From the NCBI RefSeq assembly GCF_001612765.1, contig NZ_BDBB01000009.1, positions 124,001 through 188,000 on the forward strand: 64,000 nt of DNA, in the 5' to 3' direction. The notes under the pieces were generated by a model, which saw only the letters and a list, made by a program, of their open reading frames with translations, was not told the DNA's origin and ran no database searches. Both the position numbers and the translations under genes were made by a program. The stretch's first letter is position 1. Every line of letters starts with the position of its first letter. Shown here in pieces: positions 52,802-62,415 of the stretch. This DNA comes from Nocardia arthritidis NBRC 100137 (GTDB lineage Bacteria > Actinomycetota > Actinomycetes > Mycobacteriales > Mycobacteriaceae).

Positions 52802-53722
52802 ATGGCCGGTACATCGCAGCGCACGCCCGGCGGGGCCGACGACCGCCCCGCCCCCGCCACCGAGGCGTTCGTCGCCCATCGGAACCTGCTGTTCACCGTC
52901 GCCTACGAGATGCTCGGCTCCGCCGCCGACGCCGAGGACGTCCTCCAGGAGACCTGGCTGCGGTGGGCGGGCGTCGATCTCGGCATCGTCCAGGATCAGC
53001 GCGCGTACCTGGTCCGGATCGTCACCCGCCAGGCCCTCGACCGGCTGCGCGCGCTCGGCAGGCGCAAGGAGTCCTACGTCGGCCCGTGGCTGCCCGAGCC
53101 GCTGCTCACCGCACCCGATGTGGCCGAGGATGTCGAACTGGCCGACAGCGTGTCGATGGCGATGCTGCTGGTACTGGAGACCTTGACGCCGATCGAGCGG
53201 GCGGTGTTCGTCCTGCGCGAGGTGTTCGATCTGGCCTACGACGAGATCGCCGAGGCCGTCGACAAGAGCCCGGCCGCGGTCCGCCAGCTCGCGTACCGGG
53301 CGCGGGCGCACGTCGCCGCACGCCGACCGCGCGGAGTCGTGTCGGCGGCCGAGACGCAGAACGCGCTCGAGGCGTTCCAGCGCGCGATCGAAACGGGCGA
53401 TCTGCGGAACCTGCTCGACATCCTCGCACCGGATGTCGTCCTGCTCGGTGACGGCGGCGGCGTCGTGCAGGCCACGCTGTCGCCCGTCGTGGGAGCCGAC
53501 AGGGTGGCCGGCGTACTGGCTGGCGGATTGGGCAGGTTCGCCGCGTCGGCAAGGCAGCCTGCGCAGGTCAACGGCTATCCCGCGCTGATAATCCGCCAGG
53601 ACGGCGAGATCGACACCGTTTTGGCGCTGCGCATCGACGACGGACTCGTGACCGGGCTCTACGCCGTGCGCAATCCCGAGAAGCTTTCCCGTTTGCAGCG
53701 CGAAACCGCCCTGTGCCGCTGA
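52802..53722 (+). CDS. ECF41-group sigma factor with SnoaL-like C-terminal domain
   Basis: 306 residues: sigma-2 at about 25-95 (LLFTVAYEMLGSAADAEDVL, QETWLRWAGVDL), sigma-4 at about 125-180 (LTPIERAVFVLREVFDLAYD, EIAEAVDKSPAAVRQLAYRA), then an NTF2/SnoaL-like extension. That extension carries two ECF41 signatures: DGGG (near 218) and NPEKL (near 294, for NPDKL). In this group the extension replaces an anti-sigma factor and tunes activity. ATG with AGGAG. The partner oxidoreductase gene follows. Confidence 0.92.
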   Translation: MAGTSQRTPGGADDRPAPATEAFVAHRNLLFTVAYEMLGSAADAEDVLQETWLRWAGVDLGIVQDQRAYLVRIVTRQALDRLRALGRRKESYVGPWLPEPLLTAPDVAEDVELADSVSMAMLLVLETLTPIERAVFVLREVFDLAYDEIAEAVDKSPAAVRQLAYRARAHVAARRPRGVVSAAETQNALEAFQRAIETGDLRNLLDILAPDVVLLGDGGGVVQATLSPVVGADRVAGVLAGGLGRFAASARQPAQVNGYPALIIRQDGEIDTVLALRIDDGLVTGLYAVRNPEKLSRLQRETALCR

Positions 53723-53927
53723 CGACAGGACGGGGCGCACCGGCTTTCCGGTCTCTCGAGCGGAACGAACCGATAACGGTTCTGTCGTGTGGGTCGGCAA
53801 AGCCGCCCTGCCGCCGGTTGGCCGGTGGAATGCTTCGACCGCGGACGGTCGGTCGACTGCTCGTGGCGCACGGCCACCCGCCATGAACCGCCGGAATGTC
53901 CGGTGGCACGACGGGAAGTTGGGGACC

Positions 53928-54668
53928 ATGAAGCTCACAGTGATCGGCGGAACCGGGCGGATCGGCTCGCAGGTGGTTCGGAAGCTCACGGCTGCCGGGC
54001 ACGAGGCCGTCGCCGCGGCGGTGTCCACCGGTGTCGACCTGATCACGGGAAAGGGCCTGGACCAGGCCGTGGAGGGTGCCGAAGTCGTGATCGACCTGGC
54101 GAACTCGCCGACCTTCGACGAGGCGTCCTCGGATTTCTTCCGCACCTCCATGGACAACCTGCTCGCCGCCGGAGCGGCCGCTGGTGTCCGCCATCAGGTC
54201 GTCCTCTCGATCGTGGGAGTCGACCAGGTGCCCCAGCTGGACTACTACCGGGCCAAGACCCTGCAGGAGGAGCTGCTCCGGCAGGGGCCGACGCCGTACT
54301 CGATCGTTCGCGTCACCCAGTTCTTCGAGTTCATGGACGCGGTGCTGTCCTGGACCGCCGACGGCGACACCGTCCGCATGCCCGCCACCCCGATTCAGCC
54401 GATCGCCGCCGCGGACGTCGTCGACGCGGTCGTCGAGGTCTCCACCGGCGAGCCTCTGCTGGGAATTCGTAACGTCGCGGGTCCGGACGTCTTCACCCTC
54501 GACGAACTCGGCAGGCTCACCCTGGCCGCCCAGCACGACGACCGGACCGTGGTCACCGATGACACCGCAGGCATGTTCGCCGCCGTCACCGGCGATGTGC
54601 TCACCGCGGGGCCGGACGCGCACCTGGCATCGACGCACTACCGAGATTGGATCCGAGAAGCTCACTGA
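53928..54668 (+). CDS. NmrA-like NAD(P)-binding oxidoreductase/epimerase, ECF41 partner
   Basis: 246 residues of the atypical SDR type: nucleotide motif VIGGTGRIGSQVVR at 4-17, DLANSPTFDE, HQVVLSIVGVDQVPQLDYYR with a Y-x3-K (YYRAKT) and a late VRVTQFFEFMDAVL. ECF41 sigma genes are typically linked to one carboxymuconolactone decarboxylase, oxidoreductase or epimerase gene (COE), and this fits the oxidoreductase/epimerase class. It begins 205 bp after the sigma gene, so it may have its own promoter, but no second good ECF41 site was found. Confidence 0.87.
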   Translation: MKLTVIGGTGRIGSQVVRKLTAAGHEAVAAAVSTGVDLITGKGLDQAVEGAEVVIDLANSPTFDEASSDFFRTSMDNLLAAGAAAGVRHQVVLSIVGVDQVPQLDYYRAKTLQEELLRQGPTPYSIVRVTQFFEFMDAVLSWTADGDTVRMPATPIQPIAAADVVDAVVEVSTGEPLLGIRNVAGPDVFTLDELGRLTLAAQHDDRTVVTDDTAGMFAAVTGDVLTAGPDAHLASTHYRDWIREAH

Positions 54669-54714
54669 ATACCGTCACGCCACCGAACGGCGCCTCGCGC
54701 AGGAGTCGTGGCGC

Positions 54715-57700
54715 TCAGGCGAACGGCCAACGGGTCAGCCGGTCCTCGGCGCGCGACTCATAGGGCCGTGCGCCGAGTACGCGCGCCCGGTGCCGCGCCG
54801 CGACCACCTCGTCGTGCGCGCCGGGGAGACCGAGGATTCCGCGCGCGGTACCGCGATAGAGCCCGGACGGCCCGAGGCACACCAGTCCGGGCCATTGCAC
54901 GAGCAGCGTCTCACCCCAGCCCTGGGTCAGCGGCTCGAGTTCGGCGGCGAGCTCGGCCACCCGGTCGCGCCACCGCGGCGCGCGCTGCCCCACCGCGAGC
55001 AGCGCCTCGAGCAACAGCGGCACCCGCACCACGACCCGCGGGCCGTGCCACCTCCCCGGCAGGGCGACAACCGACTCGATCGACGACATCGCCCGGTCGT
55101 GGTCACCCATCTCCGCCGCGGCCATCGCGACCACCAGCGCGAAGTCCTCGTCGAAGTCCTCGGCCATGCGGTCGGCTTCGGCCAGCACCTCGGCGAGGCG
55201 TCCCCGGTGCCACAGTTCGATCGAACTGCTCGTCAGCACCGAGGCCTCGGCGAGCAACCGGGCCTGATCGTCGACCGTCCCCAGATCGGCGGCGAAATTC
55301 GTCATCAGCACCCGGGACCGCTGGTAGTCGCCACGCAGCACGGCGAGCATCACCTGCCACCACAGCTGAGTCGCCGCGAGGTCGGCGCCGCCGCCGGAAG
55401 CGAGCCGGGCGAATTCGGCCGACAGTCTGCGGACCAGTCGCATATCGCCAGCTTCGAGGGCACAGACACGGCGCAGGTGGACCGCCGTCGCCCGCGCCGC
55501 GCGGTCGTGGCCCGCGAGTTCTTCCAATTCCTCGGCGATCTCGCGCCGGTCGGCGACGGTCGTCGGGTCCCAGGTGCACACGAACTCGGCCAGCAGCACC
55601 TGCGGCCACGACCGGCTGCCCGGTGCGCTGCGTGCCCGCGCGTCGGCCAGGACGTCGAGATCGCCCGCGAAACCGTGAATCGCACGGTCGGCGGCCTCGA
55701 TCGCTTCCACCTCGGCGACCAGATCGGCGTCGAGATCGAGGCGATGGGCTAATGCCTGTGCTCGCAGCCCCGACGAACCGGCTTGCACCACACCGTAGCC
55801 GGAGAAGTACCCGGCGACGCCGCGGGGTGCGGCCAGCAGCGCGGTTCGCGCCAGCCCGGCCCAGTCGCCGCGCTCGCCGCATCGCCGCCCGGCCCGGTCG
55901 AAACACGCGGCAGCCGCGTCGAAGTGACCGAGGCGGTTACGCGCCTGTCCGGCGAGCCGATCCAATTCGATGGCCAGTTCCACGTCGCCGGAGCCCGCGT
56001 GCCGGGCCCCGCGCGCGGCGAGTTCCGCGCATTCGGTAGCCGCGTCGCGCCGCAGTGCGTCTCGCGCCGCGGCGGCACAGGCCTGCGCCGCGGCGGGATC
56101 CAGCGAATCGAGCGCGGCGGCGCTGCGGTGCAATGCCCACGCGGCGAGCGCATCGGGCCGCAGGTCGGCCAGCGCGTCCGCGATCCGTTTGTGCAGCAGG
56201 GCGGTTCGTACCTCGCCGATGGTGGCCAGCACGGCGGCGCGCACGAGTTCGTGCCCGAAGGCGACGGCGCCGCCCTCGACCGACACGACTCGCGCGGCGA
56301 CGAGTTCGCCGATCCGGTCGTCGAAACGCGGCGCGCCGTCGGCGGCAGCGGCCAATCCGACCGGGGCGTGCGGGCCGATGACGGCCAGCACCTCGGCGAG
56401 CGCCCGTGCCGCAGGCGAAACGGCGCCCAGCTTCGCCGCCGTGATCTCGGTCGCCGCGCCACCGACATCCAACCGGCGACCGGTCCGGACGAGATCGCAC
56501 AGTTGCGCCGCGACGAACGGGCTGCCGCCGCTCACCTGGACGATCTGGGCACGCGCCCGCGGACCCGCCGAACTCGCGTCGGCGCGCACCAATTCGTCCA
56601 CCGCGGCGTCCGACAACGGCGGCAGGTCCACCGCGACGTGGGCGCCCGCGGAGCGCAGCAACCGCACCGCGGCGTCCACCTCGGCCGGGAGCGGCTCGGG
56701 CCGCACCGTGAGCAACAGCAAGACCGGATGAGCGCGCAGTACCCGCATCGCGGCCGCGATCATCCGCACCGAGTCGGGGTCGGCCCACTGCACGTCGTCG
56801 ATGATCGCGACCATCCGGCCGGTCTCCCGTATCACCTCCGCGAAGAGCGTGGCGAGCGCGCGCGGTGTCGGGATGTCAGGGACCGCGCGCCCGGCCAGCG
56901 TCGCCTGATCCAGCCACGGCGTGAGCGTCGCCAGAGCCGGGGAACCCACCCCGCTGCTGCCCGCGGTGAAGAAGGCCGCGTCGCCGTGGCGTCGCACGGT
57001 GTCCTCGACGACGGCCGTCTTGCCGATGCCCGGTGCGCCGCGCACCGTCACGACGGTCAATCCCCGCTGTGACCGGTCTCGGGCGCGGTCGAGGACTGCG
57101 GCGATGTCGTCACGTCCGACGAGGGCCGAGCGCCCCGGCGGCGAGAGCGTCGGCGGGTGGCGGATCTCGTGCTCGATCCGGGTGGTGTCGGGCGCGGGAT
57201 CGAGCCCGAACTCTTCGCGCAGCTCGCGCCGCAACCGGGTGAGCACGTCGAGCGCCTCCGAGATCCGTCCGCAGTCGCGCAGCGCCAGCGCCAGCAGCCG
57301 AGCCGTGCCTTCCCGATGCGGATACCGCTCGCGTTCGTCGGTGAGTAGGGTGACCGCGCGCCCGGCCCGGCCCAGCACGATCAATCCCTCGGCGCACAAC
57401 TCGACCAGTTCCGATCGCAACTCGTCCAAACGCGCGCGCTCGGGAGCGAGTTCGGCGATGTCGCCGACATCCGGCAGCGCGTCGCCGCGCCACAGGCGCA
57501 ACGCGCGCTCGAGCAGATCCACGGTGCGTCCGACGTCGCCATCGGCGTGTGCCGCCCTGGCGTCCCTGGACAGCACGTCGAGCAGGTCGAGGTCGGTGCC
57601 CGAACCGCCGCACCGCAGCGCGTAGCCGTTGGGGCCGGTCTCGATCCGGACGTCGGGCAGTGGCCGCAGCGCCCGGCGCAACCGTGACACATAACCCTGG

Positions 57701-57921
57701 AGGGTGACCAGGGCGCTGTCGGGCGGCCTTCCGCGCCAGAGCAATTCGCACAGATAGTGCGCGCTGCGGGCGGTGCGCTCGGCCGCGAGGATGACCAGGA
57801 GATCGGCGTGTTTGCGCGCCGGGATGGCGATGCGGGCGCCGTCCGGGCCGCGCACCTCCAGCGGACCGAGCACCGCGATGGCGGGTGAGTCGTCGCCGGA
57901 CCCGCCGCGCACCAGCGTCAC
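54715..57921 (-). CDS. SARP-type regulator with STAND ATPase and TPR region (AfsR-like)
   Basis: 1068 residues: OmpR-type winged helix at about 12-95 (IAVLGPLEVRGPDGARIAIP, LQGYVSRLRRALR), BTAD at about 100-245 (LLERALRLWRGDALPDVGDI, REELREEFGLDPAPDTTRIE), ATPase from about 265 (LVGRDDIAAVLDRA; Walker A RGAPGIGKT; IIDDVQWAD), then long helical repeats. Such proteins activate secondary-metabolism or stress genes. The GTG at 57921 is preferred over an ATG at 57963 because the latter would overlap the divergent gene; the winged helix starts right after it. Confidence 0.9.
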   Translation of the reverse strand: MTLVRGGSGDDSPAIAVLGPLEVRGPDGARIAIPARKHADLLVILAAERTARSAHYLCELLWRGRPPDSALVTLQGYVSRLRRALRPLPDVRIETGPNGYALRCGGSGTDLDLLDVLSRDARAAHADGDVGRTVDLLERALRLWRGDALPDVGDIAELAPERARLDELRSELVELCAEGLIVLGRAGRAVTLLTDERERYPHREGTARLLALALRDCGRISEALDVLTRLRRELREEFGLDPAPDTTRIEHEIRHPPTLSPPGRSALVGRDDIAAVLDRARDRSQRGLTVVTVRGAPGIGKTAVVEDTVRRHGDAAFFTAGSSGVGSPALATLTPWLDQATLAGRAVPDIPTPRALATLFAEVIRETGRMVAIIDDVQWADPDSVRMIAAAMRVLRAHPVLLLLTVRPEPLPAEVDAAVRLLRSAGAHVAVDLPPLSDAAVDELVRADASSAGPRARAQIVQVSGGSPFVAAQLCDLVRTGRRLDVGGAATEITAAKLGAVSPAARALAEVLAVIGPHAPVGLAAAADGAPRFDDRIGELVAARVVSVEGGAVAFGHELVRAAVLATIGEVRTALLHKRIADALADLRPDALAAWALHRSAAALDSLDPAAAQACAAAARDALRRDAATECAELAARGARHAGSGDVELAIELDRLAGQARNRLGHFDAAAACFDRAGRRCGERGDWAGLARTALLAAPRGVAGYFSGYGVVQAGSSGLRAQALAHRLDLDADLVAEVEAIEAADRAIHGFAGDLDVLADARARSAPGSRSWPQVLLAEFVCTWDPTTVADRREIAEELEELAGHDRAARATAVHLRRVCALEAGDMRLVRRLSAEFARLASGGGADLAATQLWWQVMLAVLRGDYQRSRVLMTNFAADLGTVDDQARLLAEASVLTSSSIELWHRGRLAEVLAEADRMAEDFDEDFALVVAMAAAEMGDHDRAMSSIESVVALPGRWHGPRVVVRVPLLLEALLAVGQRAPRWRDRVAELAAELEPLTQGWGETLLVQWPGLVCLGPSGLYRGTARGILGLPGAHDEVVAARHRARVLGARPYESRAEDRLTRWPFA

Positions 57922-57948
57922 ACCAGCGCCCTCGTCGACTCTTGGCTC

Positions 57949-58692
57949 ATGACACACACCCAAGCACTCCTGCCAACCCCGGCCACCGGCGACGATGGGA
58001 CCGTCGGCGGCCCCTCTCGCGAGACTGTAACGCGGATGTGCGGCGCCGCGCTGACCATCGGCGGCGCCCTGTGCATCGCGGGCGGCTCACTGCACCCGAT
58101 CGTCGCGGGCAAGGGCCATTCGGTCGAAGCGCTCACCAGTCCGGGCACACCGATCGCGCAGATCCTGCTCGGTATCGGAACCGTCCTGCTGGTGTTCGGC
58201 CTGCCCGGTATGTACGCGTGGCTGCGGCCGCGACTGGGCGCGATCGGGTTCGTCGGCACGGTCGCCTACCTGCTCGGCAATATCGTCACCGCGACCGGAC
58301 ATCTCACCGTCGAACTGTTCGTCGCCTACCCTTTCGCATCCGATCCCGCGACCGCGCACCTGATCGCGGGCGACGACAACATGATCGACACGACCGCGTT
58401 CGCGCTGTTCAACTCGATCGGCGGTCTGGTGATGCTCGCCGGGATGGGCCTGCTGGGCGCGAGTTTGCTGCGCCACCAAGCGGTTCCGCGCTGGATCGCG
58501 GTGCTCACCCTGCTCGGCATGGCCGGCTTCTTCCTCCCCATCCCCGCCACCCAGGGGCTGTCCGGATTCATCTACGAGGCGCCGCGCGGCATCGCCGTCG
58601 CCGCCATCGGCGTCCTGATGCTGCGCAGGCCGGGCGGATTGCGCCGCTGGGCGAAGCGCACGCGTGGCCCGGCCGCACCGCCGACCGCGTGA
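57949..58692 (+). CDS. Membrane protein with about six helices
   Basis: 247 residues with hydrophobic segments MCGAALTIGGALCIAGGSLH, IAQILLGIGTVLLVFGLPGM, IGFVGTVAYLLGNIVTATGH, ALFNSIGGLVMLAGMGLLGA, WIAVLTLLGMAGFFLPIPAT and IAVAAIGVLMLRRP. No catalytic or transport motif is recognised. Only 27 bp separate its start from the SARP start on the other strand, so the two share one promoter region and the SARP may control it. Confidence 0.75.
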   Translation: MTHTQALLPTPATGDDGTVGGPSRETVTRMCGAALTIGGALCIAGGSLHPIVAGKGHSVEALTSPGTPIAQILLGIGTVLLVFGLPGMYAWLRPRLGAIGFVGTVAYLLGNIVTATGHLTVELFVAYPFASDPATAHLIAGDDNMIDTTAFALFNSIGGLVMLAGMGLLGASLLRHQAVPRWIAVLTLLGMAGFFLPIPATQGLSGFIYEAPRGIAVAAIGVLMLRRPGGLRRWAKRTRGPAAPPTA

Positions 58693-58709
58693 CCGGGCCG
58701 CCCGGAGTG

Positions 58710-58765
58710 GAGCCGGGATGTCGTCACCGCCGCTGATCCCGGCCGCGGTGACGACATCCCGGCTC
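58710..58765. terminator. Perfect 21-bp bidirectional terminator
   Basis: 58710-58730 (starting GAGCCGGGATGTC) and 58745-58765 (ending GACATCCCGGCTC) are exact inverted complements around a 14-base loop. It lies between convergent genes and overlaps the last stop codon of the ABC operon by 2 bp. Confidence 0.85.
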
Positions 58766-60479
58766 ATTCGCTCGCTGCCGTTGCCATGGATATCGCCCAG
58801 AAGTCGGCGTACCGGCCACCCCGGCGCACCAACTGGTCGTGACTGCCCTCTTCGACGATCCGGCCGTTGTCCAGGAAGACGATGTGATCGGCGCGTTGGA
58901 CGGTCCGCAGCCGGTGCGCGACCAGCACCACCGTCCGGCCCGCCATCAGGCGCTCGATACCGTCGTGCACAGCCGCCTCGTTCACCGGGTCCAGCGCGGA
59001 GGTCACCTCGTCCAGCAGCACGATGGGCGCGTTCTTCAGCAACGCTCGTGCGATCGAAACCCGTTGCCGCTCACCGCCGGACAGCAGCGCGCCGCCCTCG
59101 CCGACATTCGTCGCCCAGCCGCCGGGCAGCCGCTCGATCACCTCGTCCAGCCGGGCGGCGGTCGCCGCGGCCCGCACCTCGGCGTCGTCGGCGTCGGGAC
59201 GGCCGAGGCGCACGTTCTCCTCGATGGTGCCGTCGAAGAGATAGACGTCCTGGAAGACGATGGCGAACCGCCGCATCAGCACGTCGGTGCCGATCGCGCG
59301 CACGTCGACGCCTCCTACGCGCACCGTGCCGTCGTCCACGTCGTAGAACCGTGCGAGCAATTGCAGCAGTGTGCTCTTGCCCGCACCGGATGGTCCGACG
59401 ATCGCGACCCGCTGTCCCTCGGGTACCGACAGCGACACCTCGTCGATCACGGTGCGGCCGCCGTGCCGGAAGACGACGGAGTCGAACGCCAGGTCGTGGC
59501 CGGTCGGCGGGATCGGCCTGCGCGGTTCCGGCAGCGACTCGGTGCGCAACACCGTGTCGAGACCGGCCAGCACGGACCGCGCGCCGCGAAGTTTGCCGCC
59601 GATCTCCGACAGCGACAGCAGCGGATCCGCGCAGCGGGCGGCCAGCACCAGGATGGTCAGGATCTCCGCCGCACCGATGTGGCCGCCGAGCGCCAGGTAG
59701 GCGCCGAGGGCCAGCAGCGCGGTGAACATCGCTTGGACCGTGAGCGTCAGGCCGACGATGCCGGGCAGAGCTGACAGCATGGCGCGGCGGGAGGCGCGTT
59801 CGAGCGCCGACAACGAATCGTCGAGCATCCGGAATCGTTCGGTAGTCCGGCCGCCGGCGCGCAGGACCGGCTGCGCCTGAAGGAATTCGATGACTCTCCC
59901 CGTCGCCTCCTTCACGCGTTCGGTCCGTTCGGCATCCGCGGCGGCCATCGAGTGTCCCGTCCAGAGCTGGATCACCGCCACGACCGGCACGGCGGCCAGC
60001 GCGGCCAGCCCCATGCGCCAGTCGTAGGCGAGCATCACGGCGACGATCGTCAGCGGCGTCACACTCGCGGAGATCATCGGTGCGAGCAGATGCGCGATCA
60101 CGCTCATCGCCTGCAGCACACCCTCGCTCGCGAGTACCGAAACCTCACCGACGCGGCGGGCGGTGAACCAGCCGAGGGGCAATCGGGCCAGGCGATCGCC
60201 GAATCGGCGATAGACACCGCGCAGCAGCGTGGTCCCGACCAGGAATCCGGACAGATCGCTGCGATAGCGCAGCGCCGCATAGCCCGCGATCGCCGCGCCG
60301 AAGGCGATCAGCCAGGGCCAGGCGTCCGTGGGCGTGTCGCCGAACAGCGCCCGCAACAGCGGAACCAGAAGTGCGTAGGACAGGCCTTCCGCTATCGAGG
60401 TGGCCGTCATCATGGCCACGGTGCGACGTACGGGCCGCGCGTACTCGCGTCCCAGCACGCGCAGCAGCATGCGAATCAT
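58764..60479 (-). CDS. ABC half-transporter (permease-ATPase), second subunit
   Basis: 571 residues: six transmembrane helices in 1-310 (IVAVMLAYDWRMGLAALAAV, AMFTALLALGAYLALGGHIG), then the ATPase with Walker A GPSGAGKSTLL, signature LSGGERQRVS, Walker B IVLLDEVTSALDP and the H-loop VVLVAHRL. Order and pairing resemble IrtB/YbtQ of siderophore systems. It overlaps the first subunit by 4 bp, so a heterodimer is expected. Direction of transport cannot be told from sequence. Confidence 0.9.
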   Translation of the reverse strand: MIRMLLRVLGREYARPVRRTVAMMTATSIAEGLSYALLVPLLRALFGDTPTDAWPWLIAFGAAIAGYAALRYRSDLSGFLVGTTLLRGVYRRFGDRLARLPLGWFTARRVGEVSVLASEGVLQAMSVIAHLLAPMISASVTPLTIVAVMLAYDWRMGLAALAAVPVVAVIQLWTGHSMAAADAERTERVKEATGRVIEFLQAQPVLRAGGRTTERFRMLDDSLSALERASRRAMLSALPGIVGLTLTVQAMFTALLALGAYLALGGHIGAAEILTILVLAARCADPLLSLSEIGGKLRGARSVLAGLDTVLRTESLPEPRRPIPPTGHDLAFDSVVFRHGGRTVIDEVSLSVPEGQRVAIVGPSGAGKSTLLQLLARFYDVDDGTVRVGGVDVRAIGTDVLMRRFAIVFQDVYLFDGTIEENVRLGRPDADDAEVRAAATAARLDEVIERLPGGWATNVGEGGALLSGGERQRVSIARALLKNAPIVLLDEVTSALDPVNEAAVHDGIERLMAGRTVVLVAHRLRTVQRADHIVFLDNGRIVEEGSHDQLVRRGGRYADFWAISMATAASE

Positions 60480-62395
60480 CGGGGCTCGCCTCCTTGCGAT
60501 GTCTGATCGGCGACGTCCGCGGGCCGCCGGTTGGTCGCGTTCCACTGCCTGCTCGGTGGCCCGAGCTCGCGCTGTAGCACGCCGCCGAGGGTTTCGACCG
60601 CATCGGTGCGCGCGGCTCGGTGTGATCGCCGGAATTCGGCGTACTTCCCGTTCTGTGCCAGCAGTTCGGCGGGCGTGCCGCGTTCGACGACCGATCCGTT
60701 CTCCAACATCACGACGGTGTCGGCGTCGGCGACGGTCTCGAGACGATGCGCGATGACCAGGATCGTCCGATCGCCCTTCAGTGTCGTCATGGCTCGGCGC
60801 ACGGCCTGTTCGGTCTGCGGGTCGGCGAAGGCGGTCGCCTCGTCGAGCACGAGAACGGGTGCGTCGGCCAGCAGCGCGCGGGCGATCGAGATCCGCTGCG
60901 CCTCACCGCCGGACAATCCGGCATCGGCGCCGAGCACCGTGTCGTAGCCGCGCGGCAGCTCGAGAATCCGGTCGTGGATGTTCGCCAGCCGGGCCGCGCG
61001 CACCACGTCGTCGAGGTCGGCCCGGGGTACCGCCAGCGCGATGTTGTCCGCGACCGACGCGCGCAGCAGGCGAACGTCCTGGAAGACGAAGGAGACCATC
61101 CGGTAGAGCTCCCGGCTGCCGAGTTGGCGCAGGTCGACACCGCCCAGCCGGACCGAACCGTGGGTCGGGTCGAAGAATCGGGGCAACAGCTGCACCAGGG
61201 TGGATTTCCCGCTTCCCGACGGCCCGACGATGGCGGTGACCGTACCCGGCTCGAGCACCAGGTCGATCCCGCGCAGCACCTCGTGATCGGCGTCGTAGCC
61301 GAATCGGACCTCACGCAGCTCCACCCGGTGCCCTTGCGGTGCGACCGGGAGCGCGGGCTCCGGTAACGACGGCACCGCGAGCACGTCCCGGATCCGGCCG
61401 ACCGCGCGCCGCGCGGCCTGCAGATCGTCGAAGCCGTGACCCAGCGCCGCGACCGGGGCGGTCAGGCCGAGTCCCAGCAAGAGGAACGGCAGGAGATCCG
61501 CCGGAGCCAGGGATCCGCCCATGATCAGGACGGTGCCGCCGATCAGCACGACCAGCAGCACGAACGGCGGCGACAGCATCACCTGCATCGCCGCGCCGAT
61601 TCCAGCGAGACCGTGCACCATGCGCAAAAAAGCGTCCGCGAAATCGTCTGTGGCCGTGCGGAATCTCCGGTGGGCACGCTCGCCGGAGCCGAACGCCTTG
61701 ACCACCGAGATGCCCTGCACGAATTCGACGGTCGCATTCGCGATCCGGCCCATCCCCGCGTCGAACTCCTGCTGTGTGCGCAGCCGGGCGGGGGTCATCA
61801 TGAGGGGGACCAGCGCGACTGCCAGCACCACCGGTATCAGCGTGATCAAGGTCAGGCGCCAGTCGACGGTGAACAAGTAGATCAGCGACACCAGCGGCAC
61901 GACGAAGGCCGCGACCAGCTCGCCAGGGGTGTGTGCGATGAGCGGGTGCACGGCATCGACGTCCTTGCCCACGATAGTCGCCAACTCGCCGGTGCGGCGG
62001 CCGGAGAACCATCCGATCGGGACCCGCCCCAGTCGTGCGGCCAGTTGCCTGCGCAACGACAGCTGCACCCGGCCGTCGAGAAGATGCCCGAGTCCGGACG
62101 ACGCGGCCGTGCACAGCAGCCGGACGAACAGCCCGGCCGCACCCGCGAGCACGATCATCCGGACCTGACCGTGATCGATCGGGTTCGGCGACAACAGCGT
62201 TCGCCCCAGTTCGACCACCGCGAGCAGCGGCGCCAGACCAGCGACGGCGCCGACGATCTGCAGGACGACGACGGCGGCGAAACCACCCAGGTAAGGGCGC
62301 AGCAACTCCGTCGCGCTCCGCTGCGCGGAGGGTTCGGCCTCCGATAGGGGTGGGGTGGACTGCTTCCTCGCCTCGGCGAGGTCGATGGTGCTCAT
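60476..62395 (-). CDS. ABC half-transporter (permease-ATPase), first subunit
   Basis: 639 residues: an N-terminal cytosolic stretch, six helices in about 35-330 (AAVVVLQIVGAVAGLAPLLA, LVAAFVVPLVSLIYLFTVDW, PPFVLLVVLIGGTVLIMGGS), ATPase with Walker A GPSGSGKSTLV, signature LSGGEAQRIS, Walker B VLVLDEATAFADP. A tail of about 35 residues follows the ATPase. It resembles IrtA without the siderophore-reducing domain, or YbtP. ATG at 62395, 20 bp after the esterase stop. Confidence 0.9.
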   Translation of the reverse strand: MSTIDLAEARKQSTPPLSEAEPSAQRSATELLRPYLGGFAAVVVLQIVGAVAGLAPLLAVVELGRTLLSPNPIDHGQVRMIVLAGAAGLFVRLLCTAASSGLGHLLDGRVQLSLRRQLAARLGRVPIGWFSGRRTGELATIVGKDVDAVHPLIAHTPGELVAAFVVPLVSLIYLFTVDWRLTLITLIPVVLAVALVPLMMTPARLRTQQEFDAGMGRIANATVEFVQGISVVKAFGSGERAHRRFRTATDDFADAFLRMVHGLAGIGAAMQVMLSPPFVLLVVLIGGTVLIMGGSLAPADLLPFLLLGLGLTAPVAALGHGFDDLQAARRAVGRIRDVLAVPSLPEPALPVAPQGHRVELREVRFGYDADHEVLRGIDLVLEPGTVTAIVGPSGSGKSTLVQLLPRFFDPTHGSVRLGGVDLRQLGSRELYRMVSFVFQDVRLLRASVADNIALAVPRADLDDVVRAARLANIHDRILELPRGYDTVLGADAGLSGGEAQRISIARALLADAPVLVLDEATAFADPQTEQAVRRAMTTLKGDRTILVIAHRLETVADADTVVMLENGSVVERGTPAELLAQNGKYAEFRRSHRAARTDAVETLGGVLQRELGPPSRQWNATNRRPADVADQTSQGGEPR

Positions 62396-62415
62396 CGTTC
62401 TCCGGCCTTCGTCGA

